Of a stretch of 64,000 bases of DNA, positions 10,648 through 21,282 are shown one piece after another. Made by a program: the position numbers and the translations under genes. Source of the DNA: Cordilura impudica (lineage: Eukaryota > Arthropoda > Insecta > Diptera > Scathophagidae); assembly GCA_963682025.1 (NCBI GenBank), contig OY821519.1, forward strand, positions 194,071,784 through 194,135,783, given 5' to 3'. The notes beneath the pieces are model-generated. The model made no database searches. It was not told the origin of the DNA and saw only the letters and a list, made by a program, of their open reading frames with translations. Within the stretch, counting starts at the first letter, position 1. Each line of letters opens with the position of its first letter.

Positions 10648-10949
10648 ATACTTTTCTGTGTGTTAATTACTGAATTTCTTTAAGTTTCTAATAAATGAAT
10701 TTCTTTTAAAAAATTTTCTTTTTGCAAGGAATGATATAATTTAATTTATGTTGATAAAAAGGTGAAGTCTTAAGTAAAACGCATTCTTTTGGGGAGCATG
10801 TATAGTTTTCTATGACACGGTTTATCTGAAATGCAACTACTTTTCTGTGGCTTACTTGTACTAAAGTAAATGCATTTCAAGCAGAGTTCAGAAAAAAACA
10901 CACACTGAATAAAAAACTCGTACATATATGTAAACAAACATAACTTAGA
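10648..10949. other. Spacer, diverged outer extension of the foldback
   Basis: From about 10845 the sequence resembles, in inverse and with many differences, the stretch 11645-11725, so the palindrome once extended further. Nothing else is recognised. Confidence 0.4.
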
Positions 10950-11644
10950 CCAACACACACATATTTTTATTTTCATATCAATTATGTGCGTTTCTAAATT
11001 TTCTACGGTGCCCAACACAACCATGACTGTGTTCGTTTTAATATTTCGTTATTTACACGAACATTTTTGTATCACATACTTTTTGTTTCAATCACACATA
11101 AAGCACATATTTTTGAGTGTTGCTTTATTTGAAGTTCATGTTCTGCTACGTGTAGTGAAAAAAAACACAGAACATGTACAATAAACAGGTTCGAGTTCAG
11201 TTATATTTTAAGTCGTGTTGTGGCTCGTGTAGTAAGAAAAAACACAACATGTACAATAAACAGGTTCGAGTTCAGTTATATTTTAAGTCGTGTTTAAAAT
11301 ATAAGTCGTGTTTAAAATATATCTGAACTCGAACCTGTTTATTGCACATGTTGTGTTTTTTCTTACTACACGAGCCACAACACGACTTAAAATATAACTG
11401 AACTCGAACCTGTTTATTGTACATGTTCTGTGTTTTTTTTCACTACACGTAGCAGAACATGAACTTCAAATAAAGCAACACTCAAAAATGTGTGCTTTAT
11501 GTGTGATTGAAACAAAAAGTATGTGATACAAAAATGTTCGTGTAAATAACGAAATATTAAAACGAACACAGTCATGGTTGTGTTGGGCACCGTAGAAAAT
11601 TTAGAAACGCACATAATTGATATGAAAATAAAAATATGTGTTGG
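10950..11644. repeat. Near-perfect foldback, arms about 335 bp
   Basis: The left arm 10950-11286 and right arm 11312-11644 are almost exact reverse complements separated by about 25 nt. An identical 66-residue open frame appears on both strands (10984-11184 forward, 11414-11614 reverse) purely because of this symmetry. Each arm also holds two copies of a unit containing CAGGTTCGAGTTCAG. A transcript would fold into a long hairpin. Confidence 0.9.
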
Positions 11645-12160
11645 CTGCTTTTGAACAGAACATTGTGTGTTTCATGTGTGTATTTTCTGAACCTTGATTT
11701 CAAGTGCTACTACTCGTACTAATACTTCAAATAATAATGATTATTTTATGCAAAGATAATGCATTTGATTTATTGTTGCATACAAATTTGTTAAGGCTAA
11801 TGCCAATAATGTGTGATTCATTTTGCTTGTATATAGTTAAATAATTTCCAAAGATTTTTATTCTCTAATAAATGTTATATTTCCTTTATTTCCATAGTTT
11901 TACCAAAATTGGTAAATTGTGAATAAATAACTTTCAAAAATGATTGTCTTGTAATGCCAATAACAAGCCAATATATCATTTTGAGAAATGTTCAGGGAAT
12001 TTTTATTGTTTAAACGATGATATCGAATTTTGTTTATTTTTATTTTCATACGGTTCGTTACAAAATATAAGCGCGGACAGTGAAATCCTGTTTAGCTGAT
12101 AACAACCAAGTTGAATTTATTTTTCGTATTGCTTTAATTTTAAAAAATTTTCTAAAAACA
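11645..12160. other. AT-rich spacer, nothing recognised
   Basis: No coding frame or element boundary recognised. Confidence 0.3.
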
Positions 12161-12164
12161 CTTT

Positions 12165-12943
12165 TTATACCCTATACCACTATGTGGTTTGGGTATAATG
12201 ACTTTGTGCTGCTGTTTGTAACAACCAAAAATATTTGACCTAGACCCATCTTTTATTATACCGCTCGAATCAGAATCACTTTCTGAGTTGATTTAAAAAT
12301 GTCCGTCCGTCCGTCCGTCCGTCTGTGTGTCCATGTAAACCTTGTAATCAAACTGCAGGTCGCAAATATGAATATATTTTGATGAAATTTGGTACATAAG
12401 CTTTTATCGGCCATGGGATGAACGCTATTGAAATTGGTGAGAATCGGTCCATGTTCAGACCTAGCCCCCATACAAATAACCCTATGAAATCGACATAAAT
12501 TGTCATAAGATCCAAATTGTCATATAGATCTTACTCAAATTGGGTTTTTATGCGTTCATTACATCCATTAATGAGTAGTCCAAAAATTATCCCTGTGGCC
12601 CCATATAGAGCTGCTTCCCGATTTTCACTTAAATCTATTAAAAAACAAAAATATTGCACTGATTCTTCTCAAATTTTGTTTGTATATATTTTTGCAAAAT
12701 ACAAGAGACTTTACCAAACATGATCAGGATCGGTCCATTTTTGGACCTAGTCCCCATATAGATATAGCATCCGATATGAACTTTTTCATATTTGCAGCCA
12801 AAAAAATTAATGAAAATCCCACTCAAATTTGGTTTTTCCTTATTTTCTATGTCCAGTTAGTTGCGCCTAAGAGATAGGGTTTCTAAACGCATGGTATAGG
12901 GTATCGTATAGTCGGTCTAGACCGACTATAATTTTCTTACTTG
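12165..12943 (+). mobile_element. DINE-1-like (Helentron-type) repeat, complete
   Basis: The copy begins TTATACCCTATACC, has a hairpin (CCACTATGTGG) at the start, a CCGTCCGTCCGTC microsatellite, and ends with a palindrome containing CGGTCTAGACCG and then CTTACTTG. Central microsatellite, terminal hairpins and lack of target duplication match DINE-1/Helentron-associated repeats. Short open frames in it are not genes. Confidence 0.75.
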
Positions 12944-13541
12944 TTTTCATTGTGAGTTAGCATTATGTTTTCATTATCTTCGTATTTTACTTTAATTTGG
13001 TACTTACCCGTGTAGTGTTAGATGCTAGAGTGAAAGTTAATAAATTTAAAGTAATTTGATAAAATTAAAAGTTCTAGTTCTGATCCAAAATTCAGAAATA
13101 CTTACAAAAAATTTTAGTTTTTTGACTTAATTGTCCTATACTAGCTTGGGGTCATTTGTGGCGCCCAGTTCAAATGGGTTAATGATGTGAAATTATAAAA
13201 CCAATAATCATCAGATCATAAAGATCGGTAAAATATAGCACAATTTTATTTCCCAACCCATAGTAAACTAGATGACTAGAACAATTAATTTATTTAAATA
13301 TGCCAAAATTCGAAGTTTGGCCTCGGCAAGGAATGCGTTAACGTTGTTCGTTTTTTTTAAAATTTCTAGCATGCAAGACCTGCACACTTTGTTATTATAT
13401 TTTAAGCATCGCATCTAAAAATTCAATAGCACCTAAAAAAGATTTGATTTTTTAAAATAAATTGTCCTTCATTAGATTTCATTGCTATTCGGGGGTGGGA
13501 CCGAGAGTTTGAATACTTTTTTTTATTAACGGCCACCCTAA
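12944..13541 (+). repeat. Right part of a hAT-like element, first copy of a segmental duplication
   Basis: The stretch matches 52769-53398 almost throughout. It holds the right end of a piggyBac-like MITE ending GGGTTAA near 13183 and the right end of a hAT-like element (GGCCACCCTA followed by ATGGTCAT near 13540). The left halves of both are missing, the break coinciding with the end of the DINE-1-like repeat. Confidence 0.7.
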
Positions 13542-13666
13542 TGGTCATATATGATGGTTCAATCAATTTCGTAATAAAAATATTATTTAAAGAAACAATA
13601 ATCTTGATTTCGCATATCTGCTTAATATTAGGAAGAGTGTCAGCTATTCTCCTTTTTTATCTATTA

Positions 13667-14410
13667 CTAGCATTAACCCGAAGCGCTTCGCTACACCCCT
13701 CGTAACGAAATAAAAAGCAGGGAATACGTTTTGCAGAAAACTATTTTTTGTATAGGAGGTGCCACGCCCATTAGTCTGATCCCGCCCATTTTTTGGGCCA
13801 CTACTCATATTAATAACTTATGAACTCAAACAAAGTCGCAAGACTTTCACTATTAGTTATATTATATTAAATACTTACTTTGTATGAGAGGTACCACGCC
13901 CACTGGTCCCATCCCGCCCATTTTTTTATGGGACTACTCACATTAATAACTCATGAACTCAGACAAAGTTCCAAGGCTTTCACAATTACAGTAATTCGAT
14001 ATATGACATTATATATTTACTTTGTATGGGAGGTACCACGTCCACTAATCGAATTCCGCCCATTTTTTTCGAGTACTAACGTTGACGACTTATGAACTCA
14101 CACAAAACAGTACTCTAGATATTTAATATTTAGTTTGTATGGTGGGTTCGATCACGCCCATTTTTTCTGCAACTCTTTGAATTATTTAAATATGTATATG
14201 TACATAGTTTCAGAGCTCTTGCTGTAGTAGTACTCCAGATATTATATGTTAAAATTAGATGTTAAAAATTCACTTTGTATGGGAGGTGCTACGCCCACTT
14301 GAAAAATCAACTATTACAGTTACCTACTGTAATAGTGGTGTAGTCTCCTATAAACCACAAACAAACAAACAAACAGAGAAACAAACAGACAAACAAACGT
14401 ACACAACTCC
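13667..14410 (-). mobile_element. Helitron-type element, family 1, with ~130-bp tandem core
   Basis: Read on the reverse strand, a CTAG end at 13670-13667 is preceded by a hairpin around GGTGTAGCGAAGC. The interior is five or so imperfect ~130-bp units, each with a GGGCGTGGTACCTCCCATACA-like block (shown here only as the GTGGTACCTCCCATACAAAG core). The 5' TC end is not recognisable; the copy ends at the next DINE-1-like repeat. Confidence 0.6.
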
Positions 14411-14414
14411 ATTT

Positions 14415-15146
14415 TTATACCCTATACCACTATGTGGTTTGGGTATAATGACTTTGTGCTGCTGTTTGTAACAACCAAAAATATTTGACCTACACCCATC
14501 TTTAATTATACCGATCGAATCAGAATCACTATCTGATTCGATTTAACGATGTCCGTCCGTCCGTCCGTCCGTCCGTCAGTGTGTCCATGTAAAGCTTGTA
14601 ATCAAACTGCAGGTCGCAAATATGAATATATTTTGACGACATTTGGTATTTGATCTTTTATCGGTCATGGGATGAACGCTGTTGAAATTGGTGAGAATTG
14701 GTCCATGTTCAGATCTAGCCCCCATACAAATGACCCCTATGAAATGAACATATATTGCCATAAGATCCAAATTATCATACAAATCTTAGTCAAATTGGGT
14801 TTGTATGTATATATTACATCCATTAATCAGTAGTCCAAAAATGATCCCTATTGGACAACTCTTAGTCATAGGCCCATATAGAGCTGCTTCCCGATCTTCA
14901 CTTAAATCTATTAAAAAACAAAAATATTGCACTGATTCTTCTCAAATTTTGTTTGCATAAATTTTTACAAAATACAAGAGACTTTACCAAACATGGTCAG
15001 GATCGGTCCATTTTTGGGCCTAGTCCCATATAGATATAGCATCCGATATGAACTTTTTCATATCTGCAGCCGAAAAAATTAATAAAAATCCCACTCAAAT
15101 TTGGTTTATGCTTATTTTCTATATCCGACTATAATTTTCTTACTTG
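14415..15146 (+). mobile_element. DINE-1-like repeat
   Basis: Same family as 12165-12943, with TCCG microsatellite near 14551-14575. The terminal palindrome is damaged: part between TATATCC and GACTATAATTTTC is deleted. Confidence 0.75.
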
Positions 15147-15764
15147 TTTATAGTTGTGTTTACAAAATTAGTATTTTAAAGTACCCAGGAAATTTTGAAA
15201 GATTTAAATCGCAGCTTAAACTATCGTTTATAGGATAATTTGACAAATGGAAGGGAGTATATTGTTATAATCGTTTGTGTAGTTGCAACATACTGTCACT
15301 TCAAGCCAAACCCGGACACCATAGTAAAATATTTTCAATCATGTAATAATCATTTTTATTGTAATTCATAATTATTTTAGAATATAATAGGTTTTCTTCA
15401 TTATCTATAACTAGCAGCATACCCGCTACGTTGTTAGCGTAATTATTATATCAATTATTTAAGCCATAATAATATTTAAAAACAATATGAAATATGGTGT
15501 GAGTGACAATACGATGGAAGCTTTTAACAAAATATATTTTTGACGACTTGGACGGTCAATAGAAAAAATTTTATCATAAAATTAAAAACTATTTTAACAA
15601 AAAAGAAATATTAACATAACTTCAGAAAAAATTAACAAAACTTAAAAGTATTCATTTTTATGCTGTTGACATAACAATGGAAACCTTTACTATAAAATAA
15701 CACATGGCCTTGGGGATAGATGATTCTTATACCGAACGATTGTATTAATTTATTTTAGTTAAAC
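15147..15764. other. AT-rich stretch with a possible Helitron 3' end
   Basis: On the reverse strand, CTAG at 15414-15411 is preceded by GGGTATGCTG and a small CGCTA/TAGCG hairpin, which fits a Helitron 3' end. The partner 5' end might be near 18635, but this pairing is unproven. Otherwise nothing is recognised. Confidence 0.35.
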
Positions 15765-16003
15765 CCCCGAAGCGTGTAGCCGTTTTGTGGTCATTTAAAT
15801 ATTCAACTTTTTCGTCAACGCTATTCGTCAACAGTATTCTAATTCCAGTTCATGCGTTTTTTTAAGCAAGATTAATGCTAGTAAGACGATTTTATGGATT
15901 TATTCATAGAATATTTCTCACAAATATTCTTTTGGTTACCACCATCACGAAAATCATCTATTATTCTGGTTTTCAAATCTTCATAAAACTTTATTCTTGC
16001 CAT
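15765..16003 (-). pseudogene. Tc1-type transposase N-terminal fragment
   Basis: Reverse-strand frame from an ATG at 16003 reads MARIKFYEDLKTRIIDDFRD, then GGNQKNICEKYSMNKS. This looks like the first helix-turn-helix (Paired-like DNA-binding) part of a Tc1-type transposase. After that the frame decays with stops, and no catalytic DDE part follows. A related but distinct Tc1 remnant is at 23982-24930. The assignment rests on a short segment, so it is tentative. Confidence 0.4.
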
Positions 16004-16346
16004 TATTTTATAATAATTGAAATAAAATGTCAAAATCTATATTAAAATAACGGCTAAGATTTTTTTTTATTGTTTCTTTCACTCGTTCTTCTATTTTTAT
16101 TATTTGAGTAAACTCTGGTAAAGAAGTTTAACAGTTTCCACTGTTTTGGCATCTCTAAAAAATATTTCTTTTTCGCTTATCTATCTTTTTAATTTTTTTT
16201 TTGTAACAAATGTGTTATCTTCTATTATAGAACACACCAGATAGCGATTTCGAAAAAAAAACATTGTTTTATTACAAAATTTGCAAATTTATAATTTTGT
16301 AAAAGTATAAAAAGTATTGCCACCTACTCTATTTAAGTACCACTTT
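16004..16346. other. AT-rich spacer, nothing recognised
   Basis: No element boundary or coding frame recognised. Confidence 0.3.
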
Positions 16347-17197
16347 TTATACCCTATACCACTATGTGGTTTGGGTATAATGACTTTGTGCTGCTGTTTG
16401 TAACAACCAAAAATATTTGACCTACACCCATCTTTAATTATACCGATCGAATCAGAATCACTATCTGAATCACTATCTGATTCGATTTAACGATGTCCGT
16501 CCGTCCGTCCGTCCGTCCGTCCGTTTGTGTGTCCATGTAAAGCTTGTAATCAAACTGCAGATCGCAAATATGAATATATTTTGACGAAATTTGGTATTTG
16601 ATCTTTTATCGGTCATGGAATGAACGCTGTTGAAATTGGTGAGAATTGGTCCATGTTCAGATCTAGCCCCCATACAAATGACCCCTATGAAATCAACATA
16701 TATTGCCATAAGATCCAAATTATCATACAAATCTTAGTCAAATTGGGTTTGTATGTATATATTACATCCATTAATCATTATTTATCAAGCCGTAGGACAA
16801 ACGCTATTGAAATTGGTGAAAATGGGCGCATGTTCAGACCTACTCTCCATTCCAATGACCCCTATGATATCGACTTAACTTGCCATAAGATTCAAATTAT
16901 GAAATTGATCTCAGTCGAATTGGGTTTTTGTGCGTTTATTACATCCACTAATCCGTAGACCAAAAATAAACCATATAGGACAATTCACTTAAACCTATCA
17001 AAATCAAAAATGTTGCATAGATTTTTCTCAAAATCGGTTTGTATATGTTGTTACAAAAAATAAGTGACTTTACCAAATATGGTCAGGATCGGTCCAATTT
17101 TCGACGTGGATTTGGTTTATGCTCTTTTTCTAAACCTAATTATTTTAACTAAGACCATTCTCCAGTCGGTCTATACCGACTATAAATTTCTTACTTC
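16347..17197 (+). mobile_element. DINE-1-like repeat, diverged 3' half
   Basis: Starts like other copies, with a TCCG microsatellite near 16497-16525. It carries an extra diverged block at about 16790-17160 that repeats the middle of the element, and ends CGGTCTATACCG then TTACTT, so the palindrome has point changes. Confidence 0.65.
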
Positions 17198-17219
17198 TTT
17201 TGTTAGGAAAATGAAAATT

Positions 17220-18635
17220 TAACATTTGAAAAGTATCAGTTTTCCCCTTAAGACTCGAATTAAAACAAATTTTATTCTTCTCCGATGTTTGTGTTTCTGG
17301 TGGAATCTACATATTAATTTCATATTTCTAAATTACTTTGTAAAGAAGATACAAAAAGGTACACTCTTACATTTATGGGCCGTTTTTACCACGTTTTAAG
17401 ATAATTTTTCCCCTTTAAGATCGTTTTTCCCCTTAAATGGCCGAATTTCGGAAAAATTAATTCTGAGCCCATGTTTGCTTCTCGAATGAAGTCTACGCAC
17501 CAAATTTCATATTCCTAGACTCATTTGTTACCATTTTCCCCCTTTTGTCCGCTTAGTCAAATATAGTAATTAGTTCAGTCTCAAACCAAAAAAGAATTCA
17601 CAAAAATAACGTCAATAAAATTGTTAATAAAAATTATTTTATAGAATTTTATTTTTCAGTAAATGGGTTTTCTTTTTAATTAAAGATAATTTTTAAATAA
17701 GTAGTCTCTCAAATATTGGGTGGAATCTGTATACCAAAATTCATATATATAGATTAATTAAATAATATGTTAAGAAAATGCTGCAAGGTACAATTTTTAC
17801 CTTTTTGTTAGTTTTTTTTCCTTAAATGGCCGAATTTTGAAAAAAATAATGCTGGGCCCATATTTGTTTCTCTGATCGAGTCTACACACCACATTTCATA
17901 TTCCTAGATACATTTGTTACAATTTTCCCCCTCTTTGGCCGTTTTTACCCCCTAAAGGCTCGAATTTTAACTTTTTTTATTCTTTGGCGATGTGTGTGTC
18001 TCTGATGGAATCTACATGTAAAATTTCGTATTCCTAAATTACTTTGTAAAGAAGATACAAAAAGGTGCCCTTTTACATTTACGGGCCCTTTTTACCGCCA
18101 TTAACATCCGAATTTCCAAAAGTTTTCCTCTTATCTGATGCTTCTATCTCTATTGGAATCCACATATTATATTTCATATTCCTACATTCTTTTGTTTAGT
18201 AGATACCAAATATACAATTTTTCCCTTTTTGGCCGTTTTCCCTTCCCTACACGTTGGAATTAGCAATAAAATCATTATTGACTGATGCCCATGTATTCGG
18301 TGGAGACTGTACAACAAAGTTCATAGATATAGATTAATATGTGAAGAAGATGAAGAAAGGTACAATTTTTACCTTTTTTGGCCATTTTTTCCTCTTAAAT
18401 GGCCAAATTTCGAAAAAATTGGTTCTGAGCCATTTGTTTCTCGGATGGAGTCTACACACCAACTTTCATATTCCTAGATTAATTTGTTACCATTTTCCCC
18501 CTTGTGTCCGCTTTTACCCCGATGATGTACGAATTTTTAAAAAACCATTCTTAGTGGATCTTTAGGCCGAGAGAGGAACCTACAGTCTGGGCGATGATCA
18601 TACTCGCAACTCTTTTATATATATAGATATAAACA
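17220..18635 (-). repeat. Tandem core of ~145-bp units, Helitron-type
   Basis: About nine imperfect units share blocks such as TTTTTACCCC, GAATTT, GGAATCTACA and TTTCATATTCCTA. On the reverse strand the block begins near 18635 with TCTATATATATAAAAGAG after an A, a Helitron-like 5' start. Part of it is duplicated at 21283-21537. Confidence 0.55.
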
Positions 18636-18879
18636 TAATTCTAGTAAAATGGATGTACCCTCGATAGAAAAATAAGTTAAAAGTTTTTATGCAAATTATT
18701 ATTCAAATTCAATTGAGGGAACTTAAGTTAAACCTATAAAATGTTCCCTCGTTCTTATTTATTGGTGATTACAACATATAATTCTATTAACAGAATATAT
18801 TTTAAACCGAAAATGTCTTTTTTAAACTCTACTTTTAACTCGTACTCTCTGTCTGTCTGTCTGTCGCGGGTTAACCCCA

Positions 18880-19330
18880 CTCCCCCTTATTCAATTGATC
18901 TGAAACTTGGCTCATAGTCTTGTTGTGACTAAAGATTAATTTTGGGGTAGTCACGCACAGCCACGGAGTGATCGAAATGTCATTTCCCCTCATCCGATCG
19001 ATCTGAAACTTGGTCCATACACTTGCTATGAAAAAAAGATTAACTTTGACTTAGTCACGCACAGTCACGCATGGTCACACACAGTCACGGAGAGATTTAA
19101 AACGGATTTCCCCTCATCCAATCAATCTGAAACTTGGTCGATTACTTGCTGAAAAGAAAGATTAACTTCGACATAGTCACGCACAGTAATGCATAGTCAC
19201 GGAGTGATTTAAAACCCCTTACCCTCATCTAAAACTTTGTCCATAGACTTGTTGTGACCAGAGACTAATTTTAAAATAGTCACGCAAAGCCACGCACAGT
19301 CATGGAGAGATTCAAAACTCATATGCATAA
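18880..19330. repeat. Tandem ~125-bp units with AGTCACGCACAG blocks
   Basis: Four imperfect units each contain CTGAAACTTGG, an AAAGATTAA block and AGTCACGCACAG. The array is preceded by a CTGTCTGTCTGTC run. The short reverse open frame over 19209-19433 lies partly here and is not taken as a gene. The array recurs at 21785-22235. Confidence 0.7.
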
Positions 19331-19546
19331 GCAAAGAAAGAGTTTTAATAAAAACTTTATGTTTATTGGTTAGATTATTAGATATTATAGCAAATTGATG
19401 GTAAATATAATACAAACAAGTTAGTAATAACAATTAAAAAATTTGGTTATATGAAAAGAAAACCAAACATTTAACCGAGTTTGGTGGTTTTAACTGAAAG
19501 GAAAATAAATCAAATTCTATTGTAGGTACCAAAAAAAATAATAAAA

Positions 19547-20335
19547 CAAGTAAGAAAATTATAGTCGGTCTAGACCGACTATACGATACCCTATACCATG
19601 CGTTTAGAAACTCTATATCTTAGGCCCAACTAACTGGACATAGAAAATAAGCAAAAACCAAATTTGAGTGGGATTTTTATTAATTTTTTTTGGCTGCAGA
19701 TATGAAAAAGTTCATATCGGATGATATATCTATATGGGGACTAGGTCCAAAAATGGACCGATCCTGATCATGTTTGGCAAAGTCTCTTTTATTTTGCAAA
19801 AATATATACAAACAAAATTTGAGAAGAATCAGTGCAATATTTTTGTTTTTTAATAGATTTAAGTGAAGATCGGGAAGCAGCTCTATATGGGGCCAAAGGG
19901 ATCATTTTTGGACTACTCATTAATGGATGTAATGAACGCATACAAACCCAATTTGAGTAAGATCTATACGACAATTTGGATCTTATGGCAATTTATGTCG
20001 ATTTCATAGGGGTAATTTGTATGGGGGCTAGGTCTGAACATGGACGGATTCTCACCAATTTCAACAGCGTTCATCCCATGGCCGATAAAAGCTTACATAC
20101 CAAATTTCATCAAAATATATTCATATTTGCGACCTGCAGTTTGATTACAAGCTTTACATGGACACACAGACGGACGGACGGACGGACGGACGGACGGACA
20201 TCGTTAAATCGAATCAGAAAGTGATTCTGATTCGATCGGTATAATTAAAGATGGGTGTAGGTCAAATATTTTTGGTTGTTACAAACAGCAGCACAAAGTC
20301 ATTATACCCAAACCACATAGTGGTATAGGGTATAA
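19547..20335 (-). mobile_element. DINE-1-like repeat inserted after the duplication
   Basis: Begins CAAGTAAGAAAATTATAG and ends GGTATAGGGTATAA. The second duplicate has the empty site at about 22455 (ATAATAAAATGATAAGC), so boundaries are known to within two bases and there is no target duplication. Confidence 0.85.
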
Positions 20336-20393
20336 TGATAAGCACAACAGAATACTTTAATTTATATGTCACTTTTGAAAATTGAAATATAAA

Positions 20394-20870
20394 CAAGTAA
20401 AAACGTTAAATTCGGCTATGCTGAATCTTTGATACCCACCACCAGGCATTTACGTTTACATTAATATCTGGGCTCATTGCACTATTTGTAATAAATGTAA
20501 ACAAATATTTAAAAAAGTAAACAATTTGATTAATACTAAATTATTACGACAAACACTGTGAATTTTCAGCATTTTTTAGAGATGTTCGCATCTTTTTGGA
20601 ATTATCTCGGCTCAATGATGCCCAATTTACCCAATTTTCAATGCAAACCTGCTCGAAACGTGTAAAGACAAACAATATTATTCTAAGTTTTCACACGTAA
20701 ATGGTTAATTTTGTGAATGAACGTGATTTCAACAGACAGACAGATGGACGGACATACTGGCAGATGGAAATCGCTATGCCGACTGGAGTTATTATAATGA
20801 TCAAGAACGGAATGACAAACTAATATATACTCGTCTCAGCACATTATGCTATGAAGTCAAACTTTAATAT
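20394..20870 (-). mobile_element. DINE-1-like repeat, family 2
   Basis: Begins CAAGTAAAAACG, then the palindrome TTCGGCTATGCTGAA and ATACCCACCACC, with a short GACAGACAGATGGACGGACA stretch near 20737. It shares the CAAGTAA terminus with family 1. The far end is not certain. Confidence 0.6.
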
Positions 20871-21018
20871 CATTATGAAAATTAGTTCATACACTCCGTT
20901 GAAAAATACAAGTTCATCATGTTTTTTTTTTTACATAAAAACAAGGTTTTTACCGTTATTTTTCAATAATAAATTTTTATTTTAATTCAAGCGATTATAA
21001 ATATTAAAGAAAAAATAA

Positions 21019-21282
21019 CAAGTAAGAAAATTATAGTCGGTCTAGACCGACTATACGATACCCTATACCATGCGTTTAGAAACCCTATCTCTTAGGCCCA
21101 ACTAACTGGACATTGAAAATAAGCAAAAACCAAATTTGAGTGGGATTTTTATTAATTTTTTTATGGCTGCAGATATGAAAAAGTTCATATCGGATGCTAT
21201 ATCTATAAAGGGACTAGGTCCAAAAATGGACCCATCCTGATCATGTTTGGTAAAGTCTCTTGTATTTTGCAAAAATATGTAC
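21019..21282 (-). mobile_element. DINE-1-like repeat, truncated at a duplication junction
   Basis: Matches the first 265 bp of the copy at 23138, then breaks at GCAAAAATATGTACC into the second duplicate. It was carried by the duplication rather than inserted separately. Confidence 0.8.

Larger units (their letters stand above)
18372..21282 (+). repeat. First copy of a tandem duplication
   Basis: Without the DINE-1-like insertion at 19547-20335, this segment matches 21283-23137 and then the first 265 bp of the DINE-1-like repeat at 23138. The duplicated unit is therefore about 2.1 kb. Identity is very high by eye, with scattered single-base differences. Confidence 0.85.

Noticed and set aside
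10984..11614. Two identical 66-residue frames on opposite strands
   Set aside because: They are mirror images produced by the foldback, with no protein similarity recognised.
12300..12325. TCCG repeats resembling direct-repeat arrays
   Set aside because: A microsatellite within DINE-1-like repeats; no spacers, so not a CRISPR array.
15411..18635. One large Helitron from 18635 (5') to 15411 (3') on the reverse strand
   Set aside because: The two ends are plausible singly, but the interior is mixed with other elements and no empty site proves they belong together.
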